Positions 1 to 6,685 are shown, counted from the first letter of the stretch. The stretch is 9,279 bases of DNA from Kiritimatiellia bacterium (GCA_007133745.1 SLMC01000195.1:1-9279), one strand, 5' to 3'. The notes: generated by a model not told the origin, from the sequence alone. Numbers and translations are program-made.

Positions 1-117
1 CCCCATCGTTACCTTTGCCGTAAACTGACCGATGGAATAATGGCGCCAAATTGTTTTCCGAAAAACCCCGCCAAAACATCGCCGAGATCAGGAATCTGAA
101 TTTGTGTAGTACAACGA
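1..117. other. left-edge non-coding stretch
   Basis: No gene can be supported here. Short open stretches run in from the left edge and stop at 26-28 (TGA) and near 110 (TGA). Either could be the last codons of an upstream plus-strand gene, but too little is present to judge. No hairpin followed by a T-run that would mark a terminator is visible. Confidence 0.4.
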
Positions 118-187
118 GGGCAGCGCCCCAGGCTTTGTTGCATAACCCCTTCGGGGTTGAGGGGGAATACCTCTCCGGGCGCTGCCC
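118..187. repeat. compound inverted repeat with inner hairpin
   Basis: The 11-bp arm GGGCAGCGCCC at 118-128 is the exact reverse complement of GGGCGCTGCCC at 177-187. Between them lies a second perfect hairpin, AACCCC-TTC-GGGGTT at 144-158. A closely similar short hairpin occurs on the opposite strand at about 6503-6518, which suggests a recurring module. No coding function is assigned. It could be part of a palindromic repeat family or an RNA structure. Confidence 0.75.
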
Positions 188-199
188 CGGACGATGCAG

Positions 200-264
200 A
201 TTGAAAGTAGGCCAGGCATTCCTGCCTGACAGTATCGGGCAGGAATGCCCGACCTACTTTCAAT
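200..264. repeat. 65-bp near-perfect palindrome
   Basis: Two 30-nt arms (200-229 and 235-264) face each other around a 5-nt loop, CAGTA. Of the 30 positions, 27 are Watson-Crick pairs, one is a G-T pair (227/237) and two do not pair on the plus strand (212/252 and 214/250). The outer 12 bp, ATTGAAAGTAGG against CCTACTTTCAAT, are perfect. The right arm ends in the bases that form the left target duplication of the adjacent mobile element. A long palindrome of this kind can extrude as a cruciform or fold as an RNA hairpin. There is no T-tract, so a simple terminator is unlikely. Confidence 0.85.
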
Positions 265-265
265 G

Positions 266-427
266 GGGGCGCATCTGCGATTTGTTGCACCGACCCGCCC
301 GCCGACCTTGTGTCGGTGGAGGAAAACGTTGAGAAAGAAAAATGCCGCCACAACACAATCTTTTTTCACCAACCGGCATAAAGCCGGTTGGATCGTGAAT
401 AACGGCAACGAAACGCAGATGCGCCCC
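266..427. mobile_element. MITE-like element, 162 bp, with TIRs and 8-bp target duplication
   Basis: The left end starts GGGGCGCATCTGCG (266-279) and the right end is its exact reverse complement (414-427). Allowing two mismatches, the inverted repeat extends to 23 bp (266-288 and 405-427). TTTCAATG sits directly outside both ends (258-265 and 428-435), as expected for an 8-bp target-site duplication made on insertion. The interior has no credible gene, so any movement would need a transposase supplied elsewhere. It carries a perfect 9-bp hairpin, CCAACCGGC-ATAAA-GCCGGTTGG (369-391), and a 7-bp inverted pair, CACCGAC/GTCGGTG (288-294 and 312-318). An 8-bp duplication and ends starting with GGG would fit several IS families, for example IS1595 or ISL3, but the parent cannot be named from this sequence alone. 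Confidence 0.8.
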
Positions 428-463
428 TTTCAATGCGGCTATGGAAAATTGTGTTGTAACGGC
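344..463. repeat. inverted pair of 16-bp segments bridging the MITE border
   Basis: Bases 344-359 (GCCGCCACAACACAAT), inside the mobile element, match the reverse complement of 448-463, outside it, at 14 of 16 positions, including a perfect 10-bp core. One copy is inside and one outside the element, so this pairing is interleaved with the terminal inverted repeats rather than nested in them. It may reflect an older related insertion next door, or be a functional pairing near the predicted promoter. Confidence 0.5.
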
Positions 464-477
464 TGACATTTTATACT
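449..477 (+). promoter_or_regulatory. candidate sigma-70-type promoter for the sigma/FecR pair
   Basis: TTGTGT (449-454) and TATACT (472-477) are separated by 17 bases. The -10 hexamer matches the consensus at 5 of 6 positions and the -35 at 3 of 6. Transcription would start near 484 and give a leader of about 160 nt before the sigma-factor gene. The -35 lies within one arm of the 448-463 inverted segment, so structure could affect its use. This is pattern-matching only, and the housekeeping consensus of this lineage is not known from the window. Confidence 0.3.
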
Positions 478-643
478 AAATAAAACGTCCGAAAAAGCGG
501 GTAAAAAAGGTGTCGGCAGACATAGATAAGCAAGAGGCAAGGTCGCGAACCGGATTGATCGCGTGAAAAGCGGGCTTGAGCCAGACGGTTTTCGCCACTG
601 AATGCTTGCTTAAAAACCCTTTAAAACATTGGGCATCAATGCA

Positions 644-1210
644 ATGAAAAGCGAAAACACCCATAGCGTACGCGTGGTGGAAGCGGTGGTAAAGCATCGG
701 CGCATGATTATGGCGTATTCCAATGCCATTGTCCGTGATTTCCATCTTGCCGAAGATATTTATCAGGAAGTGGCGTTGGTGGTGGCCAAACGCGAGGGAG
801 CGCTGCCGCCCGACGATCAGATGGTCCCCTGGCTACGGGAAATCGCTCGGCGTCAGGCGCTGGCGGCGTTGCGCAAGCGTAAGCGCGCACCCATGAGTCT
901 GCCGGACGACACGCTCGCGCTGGTCTCCGAGAAGTTCGAGTCGGAACAGGACGATACCGAGGAACGCTCCTTGAAAGAGCTGCAAAAACAATGGATGCAG
1001 CGCTGCGTGAACAAGTTGAAAGGGACGGCGCGTCAAGTCATTGAGATACGTTATGGCGGAACGCGCTCCGTATCGTGCGAAGACATCGCCGCCAAGTTGA
1101 ACCGTTCCGTGAAGGCCGTGTACGGCATCATGAACCGGGCGCGCTTGGCCTTGACCCAATGCGTGGAACACGCGCAAAATCGCGAAGCGCTGGAAGAGGG
1201 CACGCTATGA
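644..1210 (+). CDS. ECF-type RNA polymerase sigma factor
   Basis: This 188-residue protein has the two-domain layout of small extracytoplasmic-function sigma factors, which direct RNA polymerase to a limited set of promoters. Residues 32-46 (DFHLAEDIYQEVALV) are a region 2.2-like segment that contacts core polymerase. The basic stretch 63-81 (WLREIARRQALAALRKRKR) fits regions 2.3/2.4, which open and read the -10. Residues 144-167 form the region 4 helix-turn-helix that reads the -35. Its length and wording resemble the sigma-70 subfamily expanded in Rhodopirellula and Verrucomicrobium (TIGR02989-like). ATG 644 is chosen over an in-frame TTG at 629, which has no ribosome-binding site; even ATG 644 has only a weak GGG about 10 bases upstream. 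The stop overlaps the FecR gene by 4 bp (ATGA), so the two are probably co-translated and the neighbour probably controls this factor. Confidence 0.9.
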   Translation: MKSENTHSVRVVEAVVKHRRMIMAYSNAIVRDFHLAEDIYQEVALVVAKREGALPPDDQMVPWLREIARRQALAALRKRKRAPMSLPDDTLALVSEKFESEQDDTEERSLKELQKQWMQRCVNKLKGTARQVIEIRYGGTRSVSCEDIAAKLNRSVKAVYGIMNRARLALTQCVEHAQNREALEEGTL

Positions 1211-2610
1211 CATCCGTCCAGCTTGACAGTCTGATACTCGCTTATTTTTCCGGCTCTGTCGGTGAAGCGGAGCTTGCCCGACTGGATCAAGTTCTCAAGG
1301 CGGACGAGTCGGCGCGCGAACGGTTCGCCAGGCTGGCCGGTCAGGAGATCGATCTTCGCGACGTGGTCGTGGAACGGCTGGCGCCGCTGCGCATGGCCCG
1401 CCGGCGCATGGTCGCCCGGCTGCGTCTGTGGGCGCCGCTGGCCGCCGCTGCCTCTTTGATGGCGATTCTCGGCTGGTGGGCGCTGCGCGGGGGGCCCGAC
1501 ACCGGCTTGGCGCCCGCTATGGCCGCTGTGACCGAGCTGCGCGTCGAACAAACCACTGGCGCCACGCGTACCGATTCGGAACGGACACAGCAAACGCTGC
1601 GCATCGGCGACCTTGTCCGGCCCGGCACAACCGTTGAAACCGCCGCGGGCCAAAGTCTCGCGCTGGTCGGCCGCGACGGCATGACCCGGCTCGATTTGGC
1701 GGCGGGAACCCGGCTGGAATGGCATTCGGCCGATACGACGTCAACCACGCTGCATCTGGCGCGCGGAGAACTGGCCGCGCGCATCGGGTTGCAAACGCCC
1801 GGTCACGCATGGCTGTTCGGAACACCGCACGCCGATATTCGCGTCGTGGGCACGCAGTTGCGCATGCTGACCGAATCCGATCAAACGCGCGTGGACGTGG
1901 ACGACGGCCGCGTAGAGGTCAAGCCCGGCTCGGCGACAACATGGGTGCCTGTCGCGGCCGGACAGACCGCGATCCTCTCTGGCACGGAAGAAAAGGGCAC
2001 GCTGGCGCTGCTGGGCGAAATCCTGTTCGAGGATACGTTCGAGAACAGATGGGATCAATGGGATATGGAAGTTGTGGTGCGCGACGATATTGTCGCGCCT
2101 GTTCCCGCCGATGATCCCTTGCGGCAGACTGTTCGCACGGTGGAAATGAATCGGGACGGTACGCGAATCACCTGCCTGGAAGTGGACGGTTTGGCGGCGA
2201 AAGGCCAGAATCTCAATTTGGTTACTCGGCAGCGGTTCCCGATGCGGGGGCTGGTCATGGAAGTCGAGTATATCGGGTTGGCTTTCGAGTCCGACAACGA
2301 ATTCACTGTCGGTTGCGCTGTGAACGTGCCGCTCGAGATCGAACCCGTAACGAAAGTCCTGTTCATGGAACCGGCGCTTATGCGCCGGAAACGCTGGCAT
2401 ACACGCCGCGGCGAATATCGGCCCAGCGTGAACGAGCGCGGCGGGCTGGACATACTCTCGAAGAATTATCTGGACGGCCGATACATCTTCGCGCATCGAA
2501 TAAGCTACGAATCGGCGGCCGACAAGCAGTTTCATTTATTCGTCAAAGTCCGTAACAGCCGCATGCGCATCGCGCGCATTACGGTGCGCCGCCTGCTCGA
2601 CACGCCTTGA
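1207..2610 (+). CDS. FecR-domain transmembrane regulator with C-terminal beta-rich domain
   Basis: A 467-residue protein and the likely membrane partner of the sigma factor just upstream. Residues 1-70 are a charged, helical cytoplasmic part that could bind the sigma factor. A single membrane segment lies at about 75-93. The FecR-like domain runs from about 140 to 245, with the usual alternating strands (LALVGRDGMTRLDLAAGTRL, then FGTPHADIRVVGTQLRM and RVDVDDGRVEVK). Residues 270-467 form a further domain rich in beta-strand and aromatic residues, of the size of a concanavalin-like/jelly-roll fold; I cannot name its family. In classical systems FecR relays a signal from a TonB receptor, but no receptor is present here, so the C-terminal domain may sense a ligand or cell-wall glycan itself (inference). 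ATG 1207 has a good GGAAGAGGG site 6 bases upstream. Longer in-frame starts inside the sigma gene (from 1075) are rejected. No CxxC zinc motif of the usual anti-sigma type is seen. Confidence 0.85.
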   Translation: MTSVQLDSLILAYFSGSVGEAELARLDQVLKADESARERFARLAGQEIDLRDVVVERLAPLRMARRRMVARLRLWAPLAAAASLMAILGWWALRGGPDTGLAPAMAAVTELRVEQTTGATRTDSERTQQTLRIGDLVRPGTTVETAAGQSLALVGRDGMTRLDLAAGTRLEWHSADTTSTTLHLARGELAARIGLQTPGHAWLFGTPHADIRVVGTQLRMLTESDQTRVDVDDGRVEVKPGSATTWVPVAAGQTAILSGTEEKGTLALLGEILFEDTFENRWDQWDMEVVVRDDIVAPVPADDPLRQTVRTVEMNRDGTRITCLEVDGLAAKGQNLNLVTRQRFPMRGLVMEVEYIGLAFESDNEFTVGCAVNVPLEIEPVTKVLFMEPALMRRKRWHTRRGEYRPSVNERGGLDILSKNYLDGRYIFAHRISYESAADKQFHLFVKVRNSRMRIARITVRRLLDTP

Positions 2611-2640
2611 GAAGGTGTGGGAAGTCGGATACTGGAAACC

Positions 2641-2768
2641 GGCTCGGGAAGCCGAGCCGCTCCATCGTGGGCGGAGCGGACGCGCTTCCGCGTCCGGCCC
2701 TTCCGGCTCGGGAAGCCGAGCCGCTCCATCGTGGGCGGAGCGGACGCGCTTCCGCGTCCGGCCTTTCC
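2641..2768. repeat. two tandem 64-bp units of three abutting hairpins
   Basis: Unit 1 (2641-2704) and unit 2 (2705-2768) differ at one base (C/T in the spacer). Each unit folds as three stem-loops laid end to end with no gap. The first is GGCTCGG-GAAG-CCGAGCC (2641-2658), the second GCTCC/GGAGC around a 9-nt loop (2659-2677), and the third GGACGCG-CTTC-CGCGTCC (2678-2695). A 9-nt spacer follows. The loops of hairpins 1 and 3 (GAAG and CTTC) are reverse complements, so the two have the same design on opposite strands. The array begins 30 bases after the FecR stop. It might stabilise or end that transcript, but there is no U-tract for classical intrinsic termination. Confidence 0.9.
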
Positions 2769-2823
2769 GGCTCGGGAACAGGCGTCGCAAAAGCTATGCC
2801 CTGTCAAGAGCCGAGCCGCTCCA
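2769..2823. repeat. interrupted third repeat unit with expanded hairpin loop
   Basis: The third unit opens with the same 10 bases (GGCTCGGGAA, 2769-2778) and resumes with GCCGAGCCGCTCCA (2810-2823), but 31 bases (2779-2809) stand between them. The 7-bp stem GGCTCGG/CCGAGCC (2769-2775 and 2811-2817) is therefore preserved around a much longer loop. That loop has its own short inverted repeat, ACAGG/CCTGT (2778-2782 and 2800-2804). After 2823 the similarity to the unit ends. Confidence 0.75.
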
Positions 2824-3055
2824 CGAACACACGAATTCATCCTCCAGCATGCGCAGCTTGCGGATGGACTCATCAACGCGCGAACATACGGACACACGCT
2901 CTTAGCTCGACGCCCTTCGCTTTCCGCTCCGCGTTTTTCCATTGCCGCGCCCTCGGCATTCTGCTAGCAATGGGTTCTGTATCAACCTTAATAAGCGCTG
3001 GCGATAGACAGGTATCTTGAACTGCCGATTATAGGATCAACCCCAGGGGCGTTCC
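2824..3055. other. non-coding spacer before lysS
   Basis: No gene is supported between the hairpin array and lysS. Several overlapping short open frames across 2607-3020 are low-complexity translations of the repeats. The end of the spacer holds the lysS ribosome-binding site, AGGGG at 3045-3049, 6 bases before the ATG. A TATAGG at 3030-3035 could be a -10 hexamer, but no acceptable -35 stands at the right distance, so no promoter is called. Confidence 0.5.
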
Positions 3056-4501
3056 ATGGAACACGAAAGCAACGAATACCGGGATCAACGGATCCAAAAC
3101 ATGAAACACTTGGCCGAGGCGGGCTATGCGCCGTTCGGCAAGGCCTTTGAACGCAGCGGACGGCTGGCGGAGATTCGTGCCGAATTCGAGGAAGAGAAAC
3201 GCGTCAAGGCCGCCGGCCGACTGATCACGATTCGCGACATGGGCAAAAGCATCTTCGCCGATTTGCGGGACGGCAGCGACCGCTTCCAAATCTATCTGGG
3301 CAAGAAGGATGTCGGCGATGCGGTGTTCGCGGCCTTCAAGCTTTTGGATCAGGGCGATCATATAGGCGTGGAAGGCGTGCTGTTCACGACCCGCACGGGC
3401 GAAGCGACCCTGCGCGTGGACCAATGGACGCTGCTGGCCAAGGCGCTGCGGCCGCTGCCGGAAAAGTGGCATGGCTTGCAGGATACGGAACAGCGTTACC
3501 GTCAGCGCTACCTGGACCTCGTGGCAAACCCGGACGTGCGCGAATTTTTCGACAAGCGTATCCGCGCCATTCGCGAAGTCCGGGGGTTCCTCGCGGACCT
3601 CGGCTTTGCGGAGGTGGAAACGCCCATGATTCAGACTCAAGCCGGCGGCGCGGCGGCCAAGCCGTTTGTCACGCATTACAACGCGTTGAACATGGATATG
3701 GTTCTGCGCATCGCGCCGGAGCTTTATCTGAAACGATTGCTTGTGGGCGGGTTCGACAAGGTCTTCGAGCTGAACAGGAATTTTCGCAACGAGGGCCTGT
3801 CCCGCACGCACAATCCCGAGTTCACCATGCTGGAAATCTACGAGGCGTACACGGATGTGCGCGGCATGAAAACCTTGATTCAGGATCTGATCCTCCATGT
3901 GGCGCAGGCGGTACGGGGGTCCCTGACGGTCGGCAGCGAGGCGAACCCGCTGGATTTGACGCCGCCCTGGCGCGAGGCGACCTATGCCGAACTGATTCGC
4001 GAACGCATGGGCGGCGACTGGTTCGAGCTGGCGCCCGAAGTCGCGCGCGGCAAGGCGGAAGCGGAAGGCTTGAGCCTGGATCCGGCCTGGAGTCCGATGC
4101 TGGTCACGCACGAGATCTACGAAAAGTTGATCGAAAAGACCTTGCGTCAGCCCACGTTCGTGACGCGGTTTCCGCTGGAACTGATCCCGCTGGCCAAGAC
4201 CTGCGAAGACGATCCGTCCGTCGTCGATGTATTCGAGCTGGTGATAAACGGACAGGAAGTGGCGCCGGCCTACACGGAACAGAACGATCCGCTGGAACAG
4301 CGCAAACGGTTCGAGACGCAGGTGGGCGACGATGTTGAAAAACTGGACGAAGATTTCATTGTCGCGCTAGAACACGGCATGCCGCCGGCGGGCGGCATGG
4401 GCGTGGGGATCGACCGGCTGATGATGATTCTGATGGGTCGCGATTCCATTCGCGATGCGATTCTATTCCCGCAACTTAGGAGCCCGAAATCCGCGCCATG
4501 A
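3056..4501 (+). CDS. lysyl-tRNA synthetase, class II
   Basis: This cytoplasmic enzyme charges tRNA-Lys with lysine using ATP. At 481 residues it is near the usual length of about 490-505. The N-terminal half carries the anticodon-binding OB-fold (about 50-140). The catalytic core follows, with RYRQRYLDL (147-155), motif 1 ending in GFAEVETPMI (183-192), motif 2 with FRNEGLSRTHNPEFT (243-257; Arg244 is expected to contact ATP) and motif 3 with GMGVGIDR (447-454; Arg454). The family's NDP loop appears as AYTEQNDPLEQRKRF (405-419), with Gln where many members have Leu. ATG 3056 is supported by AGGGG 6 bases upstream. The stop overlaps the permease gene by 4 bp, placing it first in a three-gene operon with the lipoprotein-release transporter. 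A similar lysS-lol order is known to me from some other Gram-negative groups. Confidence 0.97.
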   Translation: MEHESNEYRDQRIQNMKHLAEAGYAPFGKAFERSGRLAEIRAEFEEEKRVKAAGRLITIRDMGKSIFADLRDGSDRFQIYLGKKDVGDAVFAAFKLLDQGDHIGVEGVLFTTRTGEATLRVDQWTLLAKALRPLPEKWHGLQDTEQRYRQRYLDLVANPDVREFFDKRIRAIREVRGFLADLGFAEVETPMIQTQAGGAAAKPFVTHYNALNMDMVLRIAPELYLKRLLVGGFDKVFELNRNFRNEGLSRTHNPEFTMLEIYEAYTDVRGMKTLIQDLILHVAQAVRGSLTVGSEANPLDLTPPWREATYAELIRERMGGDWFELAPEVARGKAEAEGLSLDPAWSPMLVTHEIYEKLIEKTLRQPTFVTRFPLELIPLAKTCEDDPSVVDVFELVINGQEVAPAYTEQNDPLEQRKRFETQVGDDVEKLDEDFIVALEHGMPPAGGMGVGIDRLMMILMGRDSIRDAILFPQLRSPKSAP

Positions 4502-5724
4502 CGCCATTCCCTCTGTTTCTGGCTCTGAAGTACCTGAAGCCGAAGCGCACCGTGCTGTCGGTCGTCACGATTCTGTCCGTGCTCGGCGTGCTGCTGGGCG
4601 TCGCCATTTTGATCATCGTGCTGTCGGTCATGACCGGGTTTGACGGCATGTGGCGGGAAAAAATCCTGAGTTTCAAGCCGCATGCGACGGTGGTCCATCG
4701 CTATGGCGCCGTGGAGCAGGAAGAGGCGCTGTGCCGAACCGTCGAGGCGCTGCCGGGCATCACGGGCGTGGCGCCGGTCATCGCGACCCGCGTTCTGATG
4801 CGGCACGGCGAACGGACGGCGGCCCCCATCGTAATCGGCATAGATCCCGACCGGGCCTCCAGCGTCACCAAGGTGCCTTCCAATATGGTGGCAGGCGTTT
4901 TTTCGCTGGAAGACGACCTGTTCGTCCTCGGCGGCGACCTGGCGGCGCAGCTTGGCCTGATGCCCGGCCGCAAGGCCCTTTTCTATTCGTCGCGCAGCGT
5001 GATGCATCAGGACGAATTCCATCTGCCCGAAGAATTGGTTGTCGCCGGCATTTTCGACATGGGCATGCGCGACTACGATGCCGGTTTCGTGCTGACCTCG
5101 CTGGAGGTCGCGCGGGAACTGGTCGGCCTGGACCGCGGCGGCGCGCATGCGCTCTATGTGATGACCGACGATCCGTTTCGGTTCGAGGAATACGCGCTGC
5201 TTTTGCAGGAAACGCTCGGTTCCGAATTCTCCATTTCCACCTGGGTGGACGAAGACCGAGTCCTGTTCGAGGCGCTGAAAACCGAAAAAACCATGATGTT
5301 CATTCTGCTGGTCTTTATCACGGTCGTCGCCGTCTTCTGCGTGACCAACACGCTGATCGTCATTACCGTGCAGAAGACGCGCGAGATCGGACTGCTCAAG
5401 GCGCTGGGTTTCTCGGCCTGGCGCATCACGGCCGCGTTCGTGTGCCTGGGCTGGATCCAATGTTTGGTCGGCATTGTCGCCGGCATCGGCACGGCGTTGC
5501 TGGTCTTGTTCAATCTCAAGCGCATTGTGCATGCGCTCTCGCGCATCGACATCGAGGTGTTTCCCAAGCAGATCTACGGACTCGACGAAATTCCCTGGGA
5601 CACGTCGCCCGGGGAAATCCTGAACGTCGCCTTGTTCGTGATGGTCTTTTGCACCGTAGCGAGCATCTTTCCGGCTTGGCGCGCGGCCCGCCTGGATCCG
5701 GTTGAAGCTTTGAGGCACGAATAG
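4498..5724 (+). CDS. lolE: LolC/LolE-type lipoprotein-releasing ABC permease
   Basis: A 408-residue inner-membrane protein with the layout of the LolC/LolE family (about 400-415 residues), which extracts lipoproteins from the inner membrane for passage to the outer membrane. A first membrane segment (20-46) is followed by a large periplasmic domain (about 47-264). The FtsX-like block comes last, with three membrane segments at about 265-292, 313-340 and 374-394. TREIGLLKALGFSAWRI (295-310 region) is the conserved loop that contacts the ATPase, and the protein ends in the typical FPAWRAARLDPVEALRHE. The start overlaps the lysS stop (ATGA). An AGGAG lies 15 bases upstream, too far for good direct initiation, so translational coupling is likely. 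Only one permease is encoded, so it probably works as a homodimer or with a partner elsewhere. Naming it LolE rather than LolC is by resemblance only. Confidence 0.9.
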   Translation: MTPFPLFLALKYLKPKRTVLSVVTILSVLGVLLGVAILIIVLSVMTGFDGMWREKILSFKPHATVVHRYGAVEQEEALCRTVEALPGITGVAPVIATRVLMRHGERTAAPIVIGIDPDRASSVTKVPSNMVAGVFSLEDDLFVLGGDLAAQLGLMPGRKALFYSSRSVMHQDEFHLPEELVVAGIFDMGMRDYDAGFVLTSLEVARELVGLDRGGAHALYVMTDDPFRFEEYALLLQETLGSEFSISTWVDEDRVLFEALKTEKTMMFILLVFITVVAVFCVTNTLIVITVQKTREIGLLKALGFSAWRITAAFVCLGWIQCLVGIVAGIGTALLVLFNLKRIVHALSRIDIEVFPKQIYGLDEIPWDTSPGEILNVALFVMVFCTVASIFPAWRAARLDPVEALRHE

Positions 5725-5725
5725 C

Positions 5726-6457
5726 ATGGCTATAAAAAATCATCTTTCGAAAATGGAACCCGGCACGCTTCTGCTCGAGGCGACGAACCTGGGGAAAACG
5801 TATGAAACACGCCAAGGCATGCTGACCGTGCTCAACGGCGCATCGCTCGAATTGCGGGCGGGCGAAACGTTCGCCATTGTCGGCAAAAGCGGGGCGGGCA
5901 AGAGTACGCTGCTGCATATTCTGGGCGGACTCGATCTGCCGCAACGAGGCCGGGTCCGCATTTTGGGCGAAGACGTGTACGGCGCGACCGCCGCGCAGCG
6001 CAGTCGCATGCGCGCCGTTCGGATCGGATTCGTTTTCCAGTCCTATCATTTGCTGCCGGAAATGGACGTACTGGAAAACGTGCTGATCGCGTCCATGGCG
6101 CCGGGCCGCGCCTGGGCCGGCCGACAAACCGCGCGTCAGCGGGCGCTGACCTTGCTGGATGCCGTCGGGTTGGCCGACCGGGCCGATCATACGCCGACGG
6201 AACTGTCGGGCGGCGAGCAGCAGCGCGTGGCGCTGGCCCGCGCGCTCATGAACGATCCGCCCCTGATACTGGCGGACGAGCCAACGGGAAATCTTGATGT
6301 GGCAACCGGACAACAGGTTTTGGATTATCTTTTTTCCGTCGCCCGCGATCTGGGACACGCGTTGTTGCTCGTCACCCACGACGAACGCGTCGCCGCCACC
6401 TGCACGCGCATGGCCCGCCTTCAGGACGGCAGACTTGTCGGACCAGCCATCGCCTAG
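5726..6457 (+). CDS. lolD: LolD-type ABC transporter ATPase
   Basis: A 243-residue ATPase that would power the neighbouring permease in lipoprotein release. All nucleotide-binding elements are intact: Walker A GKSGAGKST (53-61), Q-loop FVFQSYHLLPEMDVLENV (Gln105), signature LSGGEQQR (160-167), Walker B LILADEP (180-186, catalytic Glu185), D-loop GNLD (188-191) and the switch His218 in LVTHDE. The LSGGEQQR and DEPTGNLD wording is that of the LolD/MacB/FtsE group, and the adjoining LolC/LolE-like gene favours LolD. ATG 5726 lies one base after the permease stop, with a GAGG about 11 bases upstream. A second ATG at 5753 would remove a short N-terminal extension but has no binding site. A macrolide or peptide exporter is the main alternative, less likely given the permease architecture. 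Confidence 0.93.
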   Translation: MAIKNHLSKMEPGTLLLEATNLGKTYETRQGMLTVLNGASLELRAGETFAIVGKSGAGKSTLLHILGGLDLPQRGRVRILGEDVYGATAAQRSRMRAVRIGFVFQSYHLLPEMDVLENVLIASMAPGRAWAGRQTARQRALTLLDAVGLADRADHTPTELSGGEQQRVALARALMNDPPLILADEPTGNLDVATGQQVLDYLFSVARDLGHALLLVTHDERVAATCTRMARLQDGRLVGPAIA

Positions 6458-6527
6458 GGCGGGCTTTAGCCGCAAGTAAAGTAATCGTTCATCAGTGATC
6501 TGTAGCCCCGAGGGGTTAGTTAAGGTC

Positions 6528-6579
6528 GTTTTCTGACAGCCCCGGCTGGAGCCGGCGGTCCCCCGCCGGCAGAAAAACG
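6528..6579. repeat. long two-tier hairpin
   Basis: CGTTTTCTG (6528-6536) faces CAGAAAAACG (6570-6579), complementary except for one extra A. Inside lies a perfect 8-bp stem with a 4-nt loop, GCCGGCGG-TCCC-CCGCCGGC (6551-6570). It overlaps the dispersed element that starts at 6545. The T-rich side comes before the hairpin on the plus strand, and on the minus strand the T-run also precedes the stem, so it is not a standard terminator in either direction. Confidence 0.65.
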
Positions 6580-6615
6580 GCCGAGGACTCCAGGCGTACG
6601 ATGCGTTGAGGGCCA
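6545..6615 (+). repeat. dispersed hairpin element, copy A
   Basis: These 71 bases align along their whole length with 8172-8247 (copy B). The shared part starts GCTGGAGCCGGCGGTCCCC, continues through an A-run and CGGCCGAGGAC, and ends in a GTT(G/A)AG(G/A)GCCA tail. The main difference is a 7-bp CGGCCGA duplication in copy B. CTGGAG near the start and CTCCAG (6588-6593) form an outer inverted pair around the 8-bp hairpin. Unlike copy B, no clear terminal inverted repeats frame it. The two copies flank the beta-propeller gene in the same orientation. Confidence 0.8.
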
Positions 6616-6654
6616 GCTTAAACAAAGCGGGTTGTCGCCCGCAACCCATTTTTT

Positions 6655-6685
6655 CAACCACGGAAAACGCGGAAGGCGCGGAAGG
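6655..6685 (+). repeat. 9-bp-period degenerate repeat, block 1
   Basis: The word CGGAAnnCG recurs three times at a 9-base step (6661, 6670, 6679), ending in CGGAAGG. Its strict period and purine-rich content set it apart from its surroundings. I cannot assign a function. Confidence 0.65.

Noticed and set aside
629..643. TTG start for the sigma factor
   Set aside because: It adds only five residues and has no ribosome-binding site; ATG 644 is the more likely start.
2641..2823. Possible CRISPR array
   Set aside because: The units are directly adjacent and nearly identical, with no variable spacers and no cas genes.
2607..3020. Overlapping plus-strand frames across the hairpin array
   Set aside because: Translations are repeats of the 64-bp unit in three frames (Arg, Ala, Gly, Ser rich), with no binding site or family match.
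4270..5727. Long open frame of about 485 codons antisense to the permease, and similar ones at 5516-6661, 3029-4111 and 1741-2535
   Set aside because: They are mirror images of strongly supported genes in GC-rich DNA, rich in His, Arg and Gln, with no recognisable domains.
6528..6579. Intrinsic terminator for the lol operon
   Set aside because: The hairpin is followed by A, not T, on the plus strand, and no U-tract follows on the minus strand either. The same core recurs upstream of another gene, so it is a repeat element.
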